From the NCBI GenBank assembly GCA_016342495.1, contig JAEIOG010000003.1, forward strand, positions 26,800 to 90,799: 64,000 bases of DNA. Direction: 5' to 3'. The translations under genes and the position numbers were made by a program. Of this stretch, positions 1 to 8,178 are shown one piece after another. The stretch is from Phycisphaerae bacterium (lineage in GTDB: Bacteria > Planctomycetota > Phycisphaerae > Sedimentisphaerales > SM23-30). Under the pieces are notes generated by a model. The model saw only the letters and a program-made list of their open reading frames with translations, was not told the origin of the DNA and ran no database searches. Every line of letters begins with the position of its first letter. The first letter of the stretch is position 1.

Positions 1-2454
1 CCCGCTAATCCGCGTGGCTCTGGTGTTGGCACACTCGTTGGTTATGCCCTGAAAATAGCTTTTGTTGATCCACTGGAATATGGCCTCCTGTTTGAACGTT
101 TCATGGACCCTGAACGAAATGAAATGCCTGATATTGATATTGATATCTGTCAGGATGGTCGCCAGCGAGTCATTGATTACATGCGCGAAAAATATGGGCA
201 TGTCGCCCAGATCACTACCTTTGGAACATTAAAAGCTAAAGGTGTTATTCGTGACGTATGTCGAGTGTTAAATATTCCATTGGATGAAGCCGACAAAATG
301 GCCAAACTCATCCCCGATGGCCTTAAAATCACTCTCCAAGATGCATTAGACCAGGAGCCTAGATTAAAAGAATGGTATGACGCTGACGAACGGGTTCGGG
401 AAGTTTTCGAAATAGCTCAAAGACTCGAAGGCTTAACGCGGCATTGCTCGGTGCATGCCTGTGCTGTGGTTATTGCCGATGAACCTCTGACAAACTTTCT
501 GCCTTTGTATAAACAAACCGGTAGCGATGATTTAATTACTCAATTTGAAGGGCCGCTGGTCGAAAAAGTTGGTCTGCTGAAAATGGATTGTCTGGGTCTG
601 CGAACTTTGAGTATTATCCAGAAAACCCGTGATTTGGTCAAAGTGGGTAAAGGTCTGGATATCGACCAGAACAAAATCGATCTCAAAGATAAAGCGACCT
701 TGCAAACTTTCTGTGATGGCCGCACCAAAGGCGTATTCCAGTTTGAATCCGGTGGCATGCGCGATTTGTTGCAAAGCATGAAACCTGACCGAATACAGGA
801 TTTGATTGCCGCAAATGCATTATATCGTCCGGGACCTATGGCTCTTATCCCGGATTACAATGCACGTAAACACGGCACTCCTTATGAAAATCCTCATCCG
901 ATTATGGATCCTATCCTGGAAGAAACTTATGGTATCATGATCTATCAGGAACAGGTCATGCAGATTTTGAACCAGTTGGGTTCACTGCCACTGGCCCGTG
1001 CTTACAAGCTTATTAAAGCTATTGGTAAAAAGAAACTTGACATCATTAACGCCGAGTCCAGTGCTTTCATGGATGGCTGCGTTGAAAATGGTATTGACCG
1101 TAAGCAAGCCGAAGAACTCTTTGCTTTGATTATGAAATTTGCTGGTTATGGCTTTAATAAAAGTCATTCAACTCAGTACGCAATCCTGGCATTCCAAACC
1201 GCTTATTTTAAAACTCATTATCCAACTGAGTTCATGGCTGCTTTGCTAACCTATGAAATGGGCACTACCGAGAAGGTCGCCGAATACATCGATGATTGTC
1301 GTTCAATCGGCATCAATGTCTTACCCCCGGATATCAATGAAAGCTTCACCGATTTTACCGTTATTTATAATGAAAAAACTGATACAGAAAAGTCAGAAAA
1401 AACCGATGATGGCAAGCCTGACCTATCAGGTGAAAGCATCCGTTTTGGCTTAGCCGCCGTCAAAGGCGTTGGCACCAAGGCTGTAGAAAATCTTATCCTC
1501 GTCCGCCAGGAACAAGGCGCATTTACCAGTATTTATGACCTCTGTCAAAAAATTGACAGTCGCGCAGTAAATCGCGGTGCCCTGGAAGCTTTAATTAAAG
1601 CTGGCGCCATGGATTCATTCAGCGGCAGTCGCCCACAACTTATAGCAGCCTTGGATGACGCTACCAAAATTGCTTCCAAACTTCAAAAAGACAAAGCTAT
1701 GGGCCAAATGAATTTGTTTGGAGCTTTTGATGAACATGAAGAAGATGACAAAGTAATAAATAAATTGCCAGATGTTGCCCCATGGACCGAATCGGAAATG
1801 CTTAAGCAGGAAAAATCTGTTTTAGGTTTATACGTAACCAGCCACCCACTGGCACAATATGCGCCGGTTATCTATCGCCATAGCACGGCAAACACTGAAA
1901 CAATAAAAGATATGTCCGCCGACACCGAAGTTCTTATCGGCGGAATCCTGACTCGGGTGCGTCAGTGCGTCACCAAAAAAGGTAAAGGCGCCGGATCAAG
2001 GATGGCTATGATAACCCTGGAAGATCTCCATGGCACAATTGATGGCGTCGCGTTCCCTTCGGTCTTTGCTCTCAATGAAGACATGCTCCATGTCGATGCA
2101 ATGGTATTTATAAAAGGCACAATTGACCGGCGACGTGAAGAACCGTCAATTTGTGTAAATGATATTTATAATATGACTCGTGCTGATGAAGAATTAACTA
2201 ATGCCGTTAATATAAAATTAGAACCCCAGCACATCACGGACAACACTTTAAGTGAGCTTAATCGCATCTGTCAGGATCATCGCGGCAAAACCGTTGTCTA
2301 TGCCGCGGTCAATACCAGTAATGATGAAATGAAAGCTATAATCAAACTTAAATCTTCAGTCCGACCCGATGCTGATTTTTGCCGTAAAATCGAAAATATC
2401 TTAGGTAAGAATAATGTTATACTCAAAGGTTACAATGAAAAAACGCCCGCATAA
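1..2454 (+). CDS. dnaE: DNA polymerase III subunit alpha, 5'-partial (runs off window start)
   Basis: Frame 1 is open from base 1 (PANPRGSGVGTLVGYALKIAFVDPLEYGLLFERFMDPERNEMPDIDID...), with characteristic PolIIIalpha motifs (PDIDIDICQDGRQRVIDY, YRPGPM, YGIMIYQEQVMQI, GYGFNKSHSTQYA). Confidence 0.97.
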   Translation, partial: PANPRGSGVGTLVGYALKIAFVDPLEYGLLFERFMDPERNEMPDIDIDICQDGRQRVIDYMREKYGHVAQITTFGTLKAKGVIRDVCRVLNIPLDEADKMAKLIPDGLKITLQDALDQEPRLKEWYDADERVREVFEIAQRLEGLTRHCSVHACAVVIADEPLTNFLPLYKQTGSDDLITQFEGPLVEKVGLLKMDCLGLRTLSIIQKTRDLVKVGKGLDIDQNKIDLKDKATLQTFCDGRTKGVFQFESGGMRDLLQSMKPDRIQDLIAANALYRPGPMALIPDYNARKHGTPYENPHPIMDPILEETYGIMIYQEQVMQILNQLGSLPLARAYKLIKAIGKKKLDIINAESSAFMDGCVENGIDRKQAEELFALIMKFAGYGFNKSHSTQYAILAFQTAYFKTHYPTEFMAALLTYEMGTTEKVAEYIDDCRSIGINVLPPDINESFTDFTVIYNEKTDTEKSEKTDDGKPDLSGESIRFGLAAVKGVGTKAVENLILVRQEQGAFTSIYDLCQKIDSRAVNRGALEALIKAGAMDSFSGSRPQLIAALDDATKIASKLQKDKAMGQMNLFGAFDEHEEDDKVINKLPDVAPWTESEMLKQEKSVLGLYVTSHPLAQYAPVIYRHSTANTETIKDMSADTEVLIGGILTRVRQCVTKKGKGAGSRMAMITLEDLHGTIDGVAFPSVFALNEDMLHVDAMVFIKGTIDRRREEPSICVNDIYNMTRADEELTNAVNIKLEPQHITDNTLSELNRICQDHRGKTVVYAAVNTSNDEMKAIIKLKSSVRPDADFCRKIENILGKNNVILKGYNEKTPA

Positions 2455-2517
2455 TCAGCATAATCTAACCAGGTGATACATCTAGTCAAGTTAAAATAGA
2501 TTGATTATGAAAATTAT

Positions 2518-2558
2518 TACGGGCATAAAGCCATGATGCTTTTTTGCCCGTATTTTTT
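2518..2558 (+). terminator. Intrinsic terminator after dnaE
   Basis: ACGGGCA...TGCCCGT stem followed by a T-rich tract (TATTTTTT). Confidence 0.7.
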
Positions 2559-2675
2559 CATCCATTCTCCCGGTTAATCCTATTACCATAACTCTCCTTA
2601 AGTTAAAATATATTTACATGAAAATCGTGCGATAAATGTTATCGATAAATATTATCAAAACAAAGGAGAATAGAA

Positions 2676-3374
2676 ATGTTGAAAAAATTATTATTAACTG
2701 CGTTAATGCTAATGATAACCGTCAGCTTTGCATCTGCAGGAATTGGCCCGGTACGCGAATGGTCTTCTGATACCCCCGTTGTTCCCGGCTCATGGTCGCC
2801 GATTGGCGGGTCAGGTCAGGTAAATGGCAACTTCATGATTCAGGAAGAATATGGAATCCAAATCGGCATACGTGCCAGCAGGCGTTTCAGCCCTGATCCA
2901 TTGGTAATTCTCAATGATTATAAATACCAGATTGAAACCGGCGAATCAGCCCCAGGCCAACCGCTTTGGAATTATGAAATCAATGTTGACATGCGCGGCA
3001 GTGGCTACAGCTTCAAAGATTTTGATATTGCATTGATTACCAATGTACCAAACCATAGTTTTTATAATGGCCAGCAAGCGATTGAAACAAATTTCAATCT
3101 TCCAGCGGGATCTTTAGACAACCTTGAACTTGTCCAGATGTCTATGAACCCTGGCTTTTTTGATTCTGGTATCGACCCGTTTGCTCAGGGCCGCTATGAT
3201 TTTGAATTAATTCTGGAAATGAAAGATAATAATCTGCCCGCTCCATCAAAATCATCAAAGGTTGGCTTGCCCCCGTTTGCAACCGCGATGACTGTCGAAG
3301 TTGTGCCCGAACCAACCACCATGGCATTACTAAGCATTGGCGGATTAATGTTCGTTAAACGAAAAAGAAAATAA
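2676..3374 (+). CDS. Secreted PEP-CTERM domain protein
   Basis: Signal peptide MLKKLLLTALMLMITVSFASA; C-terminus VVPEPTTMALLSIGGLMFVKRKRK is a PEP-CTERM sorting signal; RBS aaggag upstream. Confidence 0.85.
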   Translation: MLKKLLLTALMLMITVSFASAGIGPVREWSSDTPVVPGSWSPIGGSGQVNGNFMIQEEYGIQIGIRASRRFSPDPLVILNDYKYQIETGESAPGQPLWNYEINVDMRGSGYSFKDFDIALITNVPNHSFYNGQQAIETNFNLPAGSLDNLELVQMSMNPGFFDSGIDPFAQGRYDFELILEMKDNNLPAPSKSSKVGLPPFATAMTVEVVPEPTTMALLSIGGLMFVKRKRK

Positions 3375-3406
3375 ATCAGCAAAATAAAATTTAATCCAAA
3401 AAAAGT

Positions 3407-3432
3407 CCAGGTCTAAAAGCCTGGTTTTTTTT
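3407..3432 (+). terminator. Intrinsic terminator after PEP-CTERM gene
   Basis: ccaggtctaaaagcctgg hairpin followed by tttttttt. Confidence 0.65.
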
Positions 3433-3448
3433 ATATCAATAATCAATT

Positions 3449-4483
3449 TCACTCCCGCATATTTTTCCGTTTTTCCCATTGCTGCAGAGCATATTTTCGC
3501 ATATCTTCAACAGTATCAAACTCATCAACAATCTCAACTCCTAACAAAGTTTCGACAGCATCTTCCAGCGTAATGATACCGGCGGTCCCACCATATTCGT
3601 CGACCACCAAAAAAAGCTGTTGACGCATTTTAATCAATTCACTCATAGTATCCGCTACATTTTTAGTTTCCGGAATAGCATGAATTTCCTTGGCCAATGT
3701 ACTGAGCTTATTAAATCCCTGATCTTTTGAATACGCTTGGAGAACTTGATATCGCAGTACAAAACCTTTTATATCATCAAGGTCTTTGCCGTAAACCGGG
3801 ATGCGACTAAAACGAATAGGCGAATTGTTCTCGACTATTTCATCAATTGTCATATCTTCCTGAAAAGCAACCAGCACCGACCGTGGCGTGAGAATATCCT
3901 TAACTCGGATAGACTGTAAACCCAACAGGTTTTTAATAACCTGGGTCTCGTGAACTTCAAGTGTGCCGGTATGGTGACCAATATCAGCGGTCGCCATCAT
4001 TTCTTCCCTTGATACAATGTGATGACTGTGGCCATTACTCAGCTTATTAGATATAAATTCCAAAGCCAGCACTACTGGATATAAAATCTTAATCAGCCCC
4101 ATAATTATATAAGCCGAGACCGGAGCAAGCTTCTTCCAATATACCGCACCTAATGTCTTCGGTATTATCTCAGAAAAAACCAGGATCAATACCGTCAGTA
4201 TTGCCGAAGCGACCGCTAAATATTTCTTATCCCAGATATCGGCAACACAAGCTCCAACGCCCGCCGCTCCGATAGTGTGAGCAACAGTATTAAGCGTCAA
4301 AATCGCCGACAAAGGCCTGTCAATATTTGACTTTAGACTTTTCAGTAACTTACCTGAAGCTGGTTTGGTTTGGGCAATAATATTGATATAGGCCGGGGAA
4401 ACACAAAGAATAACCGCTTCCAATAATGAACATAAAAAAGATGCGAAAAGAGCCAGAAAAAAATATAAAAACAATGCTAACAT
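3449..4483 (-). CDS. CNNM/HlyC-CorC family protein (DUF21 membrane domain plus CBS pair)
   Basis: N-terminal hydrophobic DUF21-like region, then MTIDEIV/IPVYGKDLDDIKGFV CBS-like segments and QLFLVVDEYGGTAGIITLEDAVETLLGVEIVDEFD. Confidence 0.88.
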   Translation of the reverse strand: MLALFLYFFLALFASFLCSLLEAVILCVSPAYINIIAQTKPASGKLLKSLKSNIDRPLSAILTLNTVAHTIGAAGVGACVADIWDKKYLAVASAILTVLILVFSEIIPKTLGAVYWKKLAPVSAYIIMGLIKILYPVVLALEFISNKLSNGHSHHIVSREEMMATADIGHHTGTLEVHETQVIKNLLGLQSIRVKDILTPRSVLVAFQEDMTIDEIVENNSPIRFSRIPVYGKDLDDIKGFVLRYQVLQAYSKDQGFNKLSTLAKEIHAIPETKNVADTMSELIKMRQQLFLVVDEYGGTAGIITLEDAVETLLGVEIVDEFDTVEDMRKYALQQWEKRKNMRE

Positions 4484-4556
4484 TAATTAAACTCGTTTAG
4501 GTTTGGGACTCAAATAAAATTGATTTACTCTATTAAAACACCATCAGCTTTGGCAT

Positions 4557-5531
4557 CTAATGAAGCGGTCTTTTAAGATATTTAATTGCACCAAAAGCGG
4601 CCGCGGCACGGATTATCGGTTCCTCACTATCCATCGCCTTATACAAAGTCTTCTTATCTGCCGCCGTTCCTATTTGGCCCAAGGCTATCAGGGCCAATGC
4701 CCGGACTCGCTCTGTTGCCCCCTGACCGTCAACACTGTTATGTTTAACTGCTTTGCGAACAATTGAAAGATATTTCGAATTATTATAAACCGCATAAGCA
4801 GAAATAGCGACAAGTTGCACTTCTATTTGCGGATCCGTGCATAAAGCATCAAGTTGACCTAAAGCCTGCGGTGTCCCAAGCAATTTCAAAGCCTGAATCA
4901 CTACCATCCGATCATCAGCAAAACCACTAACGGCATAGCTTGAAAGCTTCTCCATAATTGTCTTATCACCCAGCCGGGCCAAGGCCTCTGCTGCCTGGAG
5001 TTTTACCGCTGGACTCTGATTGAATTTCTTCAGTACCGCCCAAAGCTTATCTCTGCTGCCTGCACGATGATCTTCATTGCCGAGTTTGCCAATCAGCATA
5101 CATGCCGTGCAGGCCCATTCAGAATTATCACTTAGCAACGCCGAATCGAACCATTTCTCAAATCTACTATCGCCCATCCGCTCTAAAGCATAACCAACCG
5201 CCAGACGAACCTTAGGATTTTTATCAACTTTCATCTCGTCCAGTCTGGCCATCGTTGCGGTATCTTTACTATCACCAGCGGCAATAGCGGCGGCCATCCG
5301 CACCGCAGGAATCGGATCAGATAAACCTGCTAAGATATCTTTACGTGACTGAACATTGTCAATCAATGCATGAATTTCCATTGCATGGCAACGCAATTGT
5401 GGCTTGCCAAATTCAAATAAATCATGGGTGACTTTTTCAAGCCTGTTTTGGAGAAGTTGATTATCGACTGAGCCACAGCCCGCCAAAATTGTTAAAACAA
5501 ACAACAAAATTATTATAGATACGTTTTTCAT
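4557..5531 (-). CDS. HEAT-repeat lipoprotein
   Basis: Lipobox start MKNVSIIILLFVLTILAGCGS (internal Met of ORF 4557..5555); repeated helical HEAT-like units (IPAVRMAAAIAAGD, PKVRLAVGYALERMGD, AVKLQAAEALARLGD). Confidence 0.75.
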   Translation of the reverse strand: MKNVSIIILLFVLTILAGCGSVDNQLLQNRLEKVTHDLFEFGKPQLRCHAMEIHALIDNVQSRKDILAGLSDPIPAVRMAAAIAAGDSKDTATMARLDEMKVDKNPKVRLAVGYALERMGDSRFEKWFDSALLSDNSEWACTACMLIGKLGNEDHRAGSRDKLWAVLKKFNQSPAVKLQAAEALARLGDKTIMEKLSSYAVSGFADDRMVVIQALKLLGTPQALGQLDALCTDPQIEVQLVAISAYAVYNNSKYLSIVRKAVKHNSVDGQGATERVRALALIALGQIGTAADKKTLYKAMDSEEPIIRAAAAFGAIKYLKRPLH

Positions 5532-5642
5532 ACATAACACCCACAAGTAGCACAAGCATCCTGCCTGTGATTAATTACGTTTTTATATAAGGAAAACTTA
5601 TTACTTACTAATCATCATTACTTAATCCAAAACCGCATCACC

Positions 5643-6560
5643 TCACACTTTTTTCTTCTTATCTTCTTCTGGCTTAGGTAAATCTTTAATAGAATTTAAT
5701 CCAAATATTTCCAAAAACTTTCGCGTTGTCCCATACAGCAATGGCCTGCCAAGCTCTTCTGCCCGGCCCGTAATCTTAACCATACCTTTATCAACTAACT
5801 GCCTGATCATTTCACCAGCTGCCACGCCACGAATTCTTTCGATATCAACACGCATTATCGGTTGCTTATAGGCAATAATCGCCAGGGTTTCCATACCCGC
5901 CGGGGTCAGCTTCGTTTCACTGCGTACTTTTACCAGTTTGCTCAACCACGGATTATAAGCCGATAGCGTCAGCAGCTGATAGCCGCCAGCTATTTGCTCA
6001 ACGCGAAAAACCCGTCCCGATTTCTCATATTCTTCGTTGAGATTAGCTATGCACTGTTTAACTTTTCTGACATCACCAACACCTAAAATCTCCACCAGCT
6101 TTCTGGCCGGCACCGCTTCATCGGCGGCAAAAAGAACCGCCTCAACCACCGAACTGATAGTAATGCCCTCTTCAAGTTCATCGGGCAGTTCTTCGACCTC
6201 GACTTTTTCAGCATCTGATTTTGATTCCAAATCGGCCTGATTGTCCTGCTCCGGCTCAACTTCACCAGTTAATTCCGGGCTGTTTGCCGAACTGGCTGGC
6301 TCAACTTCGGTATCGACAACCTCATTTTCCGGCTGTTCGAGGGCATCTTGCCCTTTTTCTACCGTTTCCAACGCAACTTGCAACTCCTGGGCTTCCATTG
6401 GAGCTTCTAAATCGAGGTCCTTAGCCTGCTCCACTTCAATATCCTGAGATTCTTCCAGCTGCGCTGGCTGGGCTCCAGCTGGGGCTTCAATGGCATCATC
6501 TACTCTAAGTTCTTGATCACCAACAACTTGCGCATCTTTTTGTTCATTTTCGTTTGTCAT
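5643..6560 (-). CDS. scpB: Segregation and condensation protein B with a long acidic N-terminal extension
   Basis: C-terminal half: SSVVEAVLFAADEAVPARKLVEIL...RVEQIAGGYQLLT...LTPAGMETLAIIAYKQPIMRVDIERIRGV...ITGRAEELGRPLLYGTTRKFLEIFGL. Confidence 0.92.
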   Translation of the reverse strand: MTNENEQKDAQVVGDQELRVDDAIEAPAGAQPAQLEESQDIEVEQAKDLDLEAPMEAQELQVALETVEKGQDALEQPENEVVDTEVEPASSANSPELTGEVEPEQDNQADLESKSDAEKVEVEELPDELEEGITISSVVEAVLFAADEAVPARKLVEILGVGDVRKVKQCIANLNEEYEKSGRVFRVEQIAGGYQLLTLSAYNPWLSKLVKVRSETKLTPAGMETLAIIAYKQPIMRVDIERIRGVAAGEMIRQLVDKGMVKITGRAEELGRPLLYGTTRKFLEIFGLNSIKDLPKPEEDKKKKV

Positions 6561-6985
6561 AAATATTTATATGCTTAGACTGTAACTTTGGCACAAATAT
6601 GCCATAAAGACTTATTATAGAGGCATTTAAACGCTAAACCTCCAAAACAATCGGTATTATCTACTATTTACGCGACAATTTCAAAGAAAATATACCTCCT
6701 AATAAATAATGCCCTCAACAAAAGCTACGACAAACTAAATCGCATAAGAATTACCTGCTCAAGTTCACCTATAAACTACCTCTTCGGCCAGGTGCTAAGC
6801 CTGCGGCCCCCTCGCTCAAGTCCACTTAGAAACCACCGCTTCCGCTGGGCGATGCCCCCGGCTGCACCATATCATGCGGGGTTTAGATGTTTATGAATGA
6901 GTTATCATGCCGGAATGAATTTATTGACACTTGTTCCGCCCGTTCGACATCCAGCTCGCCCGCCGGACATCCAGCCCGAAGTGAA

Positions 6986-7216
6986 TTTACAATGGTCTAT
7001 TGTAAGTTTACAATGCTCTGATGTGAATTTACATTGGTCTAGATAAAGTTTACATTGGTCTATTGTAAATTTACATTGGTTTAGATAAAGTTTACATCAG
7101 AGCAGATAAAGTTTACAATGGAGCAAATCAAATTTACATCAGAGTAATGTAAGCTTACAATGGACCAATGTAAATTTACATCAGAGCAATGTAAATTCAC
7201 ATTTGGCCTCTGCAGA
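6986..7216. repeat. Array of 11 contiguous 21-bp inverted-repeat units, consensus TTTACA-N9-TGTAAA
   Basis: Units start every 21 bp at 6986, 7007, 7028, 7049, 7070, 7091, 7112, 7133, 7154, 7175 and 7196; each starts with (T/C)T(T/C)ACA; adjoining units create TGTAAATTTACA palindromes; a decayed twelfth unit may follow. Confidence 0.9.
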
Positions 7217-7405
7217 CTTGCAATAAACCAGCCGGTGGCCATTATCAGCATTGCCACTGCAATTAATATCGGACAAAGCCCCGTTTAAGTCCGATAGCTG
7301 CTGATGTGTCTCAATAAGGGGGACGTGTATCATTAAGGAAATTCCGCCAGAATTAAATATTTTTTGGTTAATTTTAGATTAATTTTATCCGAGAAAGAAT
7401 AGGTC

Positions 7406-7432
7406 ACGGATTTAAACGGATCAAAACGGATT
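7406..7432. repeat. Short tandem ACGGATT/ACGGATC repeat
   Basis: acggatttaaacggatcaaaacggatt: three ACGGAT words at 10-bp spacing. Confidence 0.55.
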
Positions 7433-7513
7433 GGTCGCAGATTCAGAAGATGACTATTAACGCAAGAGCCGCTAGAGACGCAAAAGGTCTTGCTATTACT
7501 TTTGCCTTTTGTC
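7433..7513. repeat. Direct repeat copy 1 (GTCGCAGATTCAGAAGATGA...AACGCAAGAGCCGCTAGAGACGCAAAA...TCTTGCTATTACTTTTGCCTT)
   Basis: About 80 bp, imperfectly repeated at 7619-7704. Confidence 0.75.
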
Positions 7514-7618
7514 TATTTAAAAAAATCCAGTTAATCCAGTTAATCCTGTCTAAAAAAATATTAGAAATCGCCCACAGACCGGCAATGCCGGTTTTACAAA
7601 AAACGAATTCAAAAGAAT

Positions 7619-7704
7619 TAGTCGCGGATTCAGATTCAGAAGATGAATTTTTAACGCTAAAGTCGCTAGAGACGCAAAGAGTCTTGCTATTACTTTTGCC
7701 TTAT
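7619..7704. repeat. Direct repeat copy 2
   Basis: Shares GTCGC(A/G)GATTCAG, AAGATGA, GTCGCTAGAGACGCAAA-like and GTCTTGCTATTACTTTTGCCTT blocks with 7433-7513. Confidence 0.75.
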
Positions 7705-7889
7705 GCTTGAATTGGTATGAAAGTACGAAAGTGCCAAGGTGTGAAAGACAGTTTTAATACTTTCATGCTTTCGCACCTTTTACCTCTTAACTTTTGTCAC
7801 GGGCGACCGGCCCACTTATTTGAATGAGTCATCACGCTGGAATAAATTCCATAATATCTAGCCCGCCTGACAATCAGCCAAGCAGGATA

Positions 7890-7952
7890 AGCATCTTGCT
7901 TGTCATTATATTCCAGTTTGGTGGCAATGAAACCAATGTCAAGCAAGATGCT
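7890..7952. repeat. Inverted repeat AGCATCTTGCTTG(t/a)CATT, 18-bp arms with one mismatch
   Basis: Arms 7890-7907 and 7935-7952 are reverse complements except one base. Confidence 0.8.
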
Positions 7953-8093
7953 CGACCTACTTAATAACATTTGCCTTCCGCTTATGACATCCAGCCCGAT
8001 GCAGGCGGCAACGACGCCGGAAAAATTCACCGACCAGTGATCCTTATGTTATTTGTGTGCAGGTTCAACCTGCCTTCTTTGAATGTTTCTTTT

Positions 8094-8158
8094 AACGCAA
8101 GAGCCGCTAAAGACGCTATGGCTTTATATCCCATTGCGACTATTGCGGCTCTTGCGTT
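8094..8158. repeat. MITE-like hairpin, 14-bp perfect terminal inverted repeats
   Basis: AACGCAAGAGCCGC (8094-8107) and GCGGCTCTTGCGTT (8145-8158), with further partial complementarity inside. Confidence 0.8.
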
Positions 8159-8178
8159 TGAATAATTCCTGTTTTATT

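Noticed and set aside
6986-7216. CRISPR array
   Set aside because: Uniform 21-bp period with no constant repeat of 24-40 bp and no unique spacers; cores are themselves recurrent and no cas genes are present.
7315-7345. Transposon end (CAATAAGGGGGACGTGTATCATTAAG)
   Set aside because: Resembles ends of degraded elements seen elsewhere, but no partner end or transposase can be shown here.
7450-7710. 86-aa plus-strand ORF
   Set aside because: Composed of dispersed repeat sequence (AACGCAAGAGCCGC..., AATCCAGTTAATCC...); no recognisable protein features.
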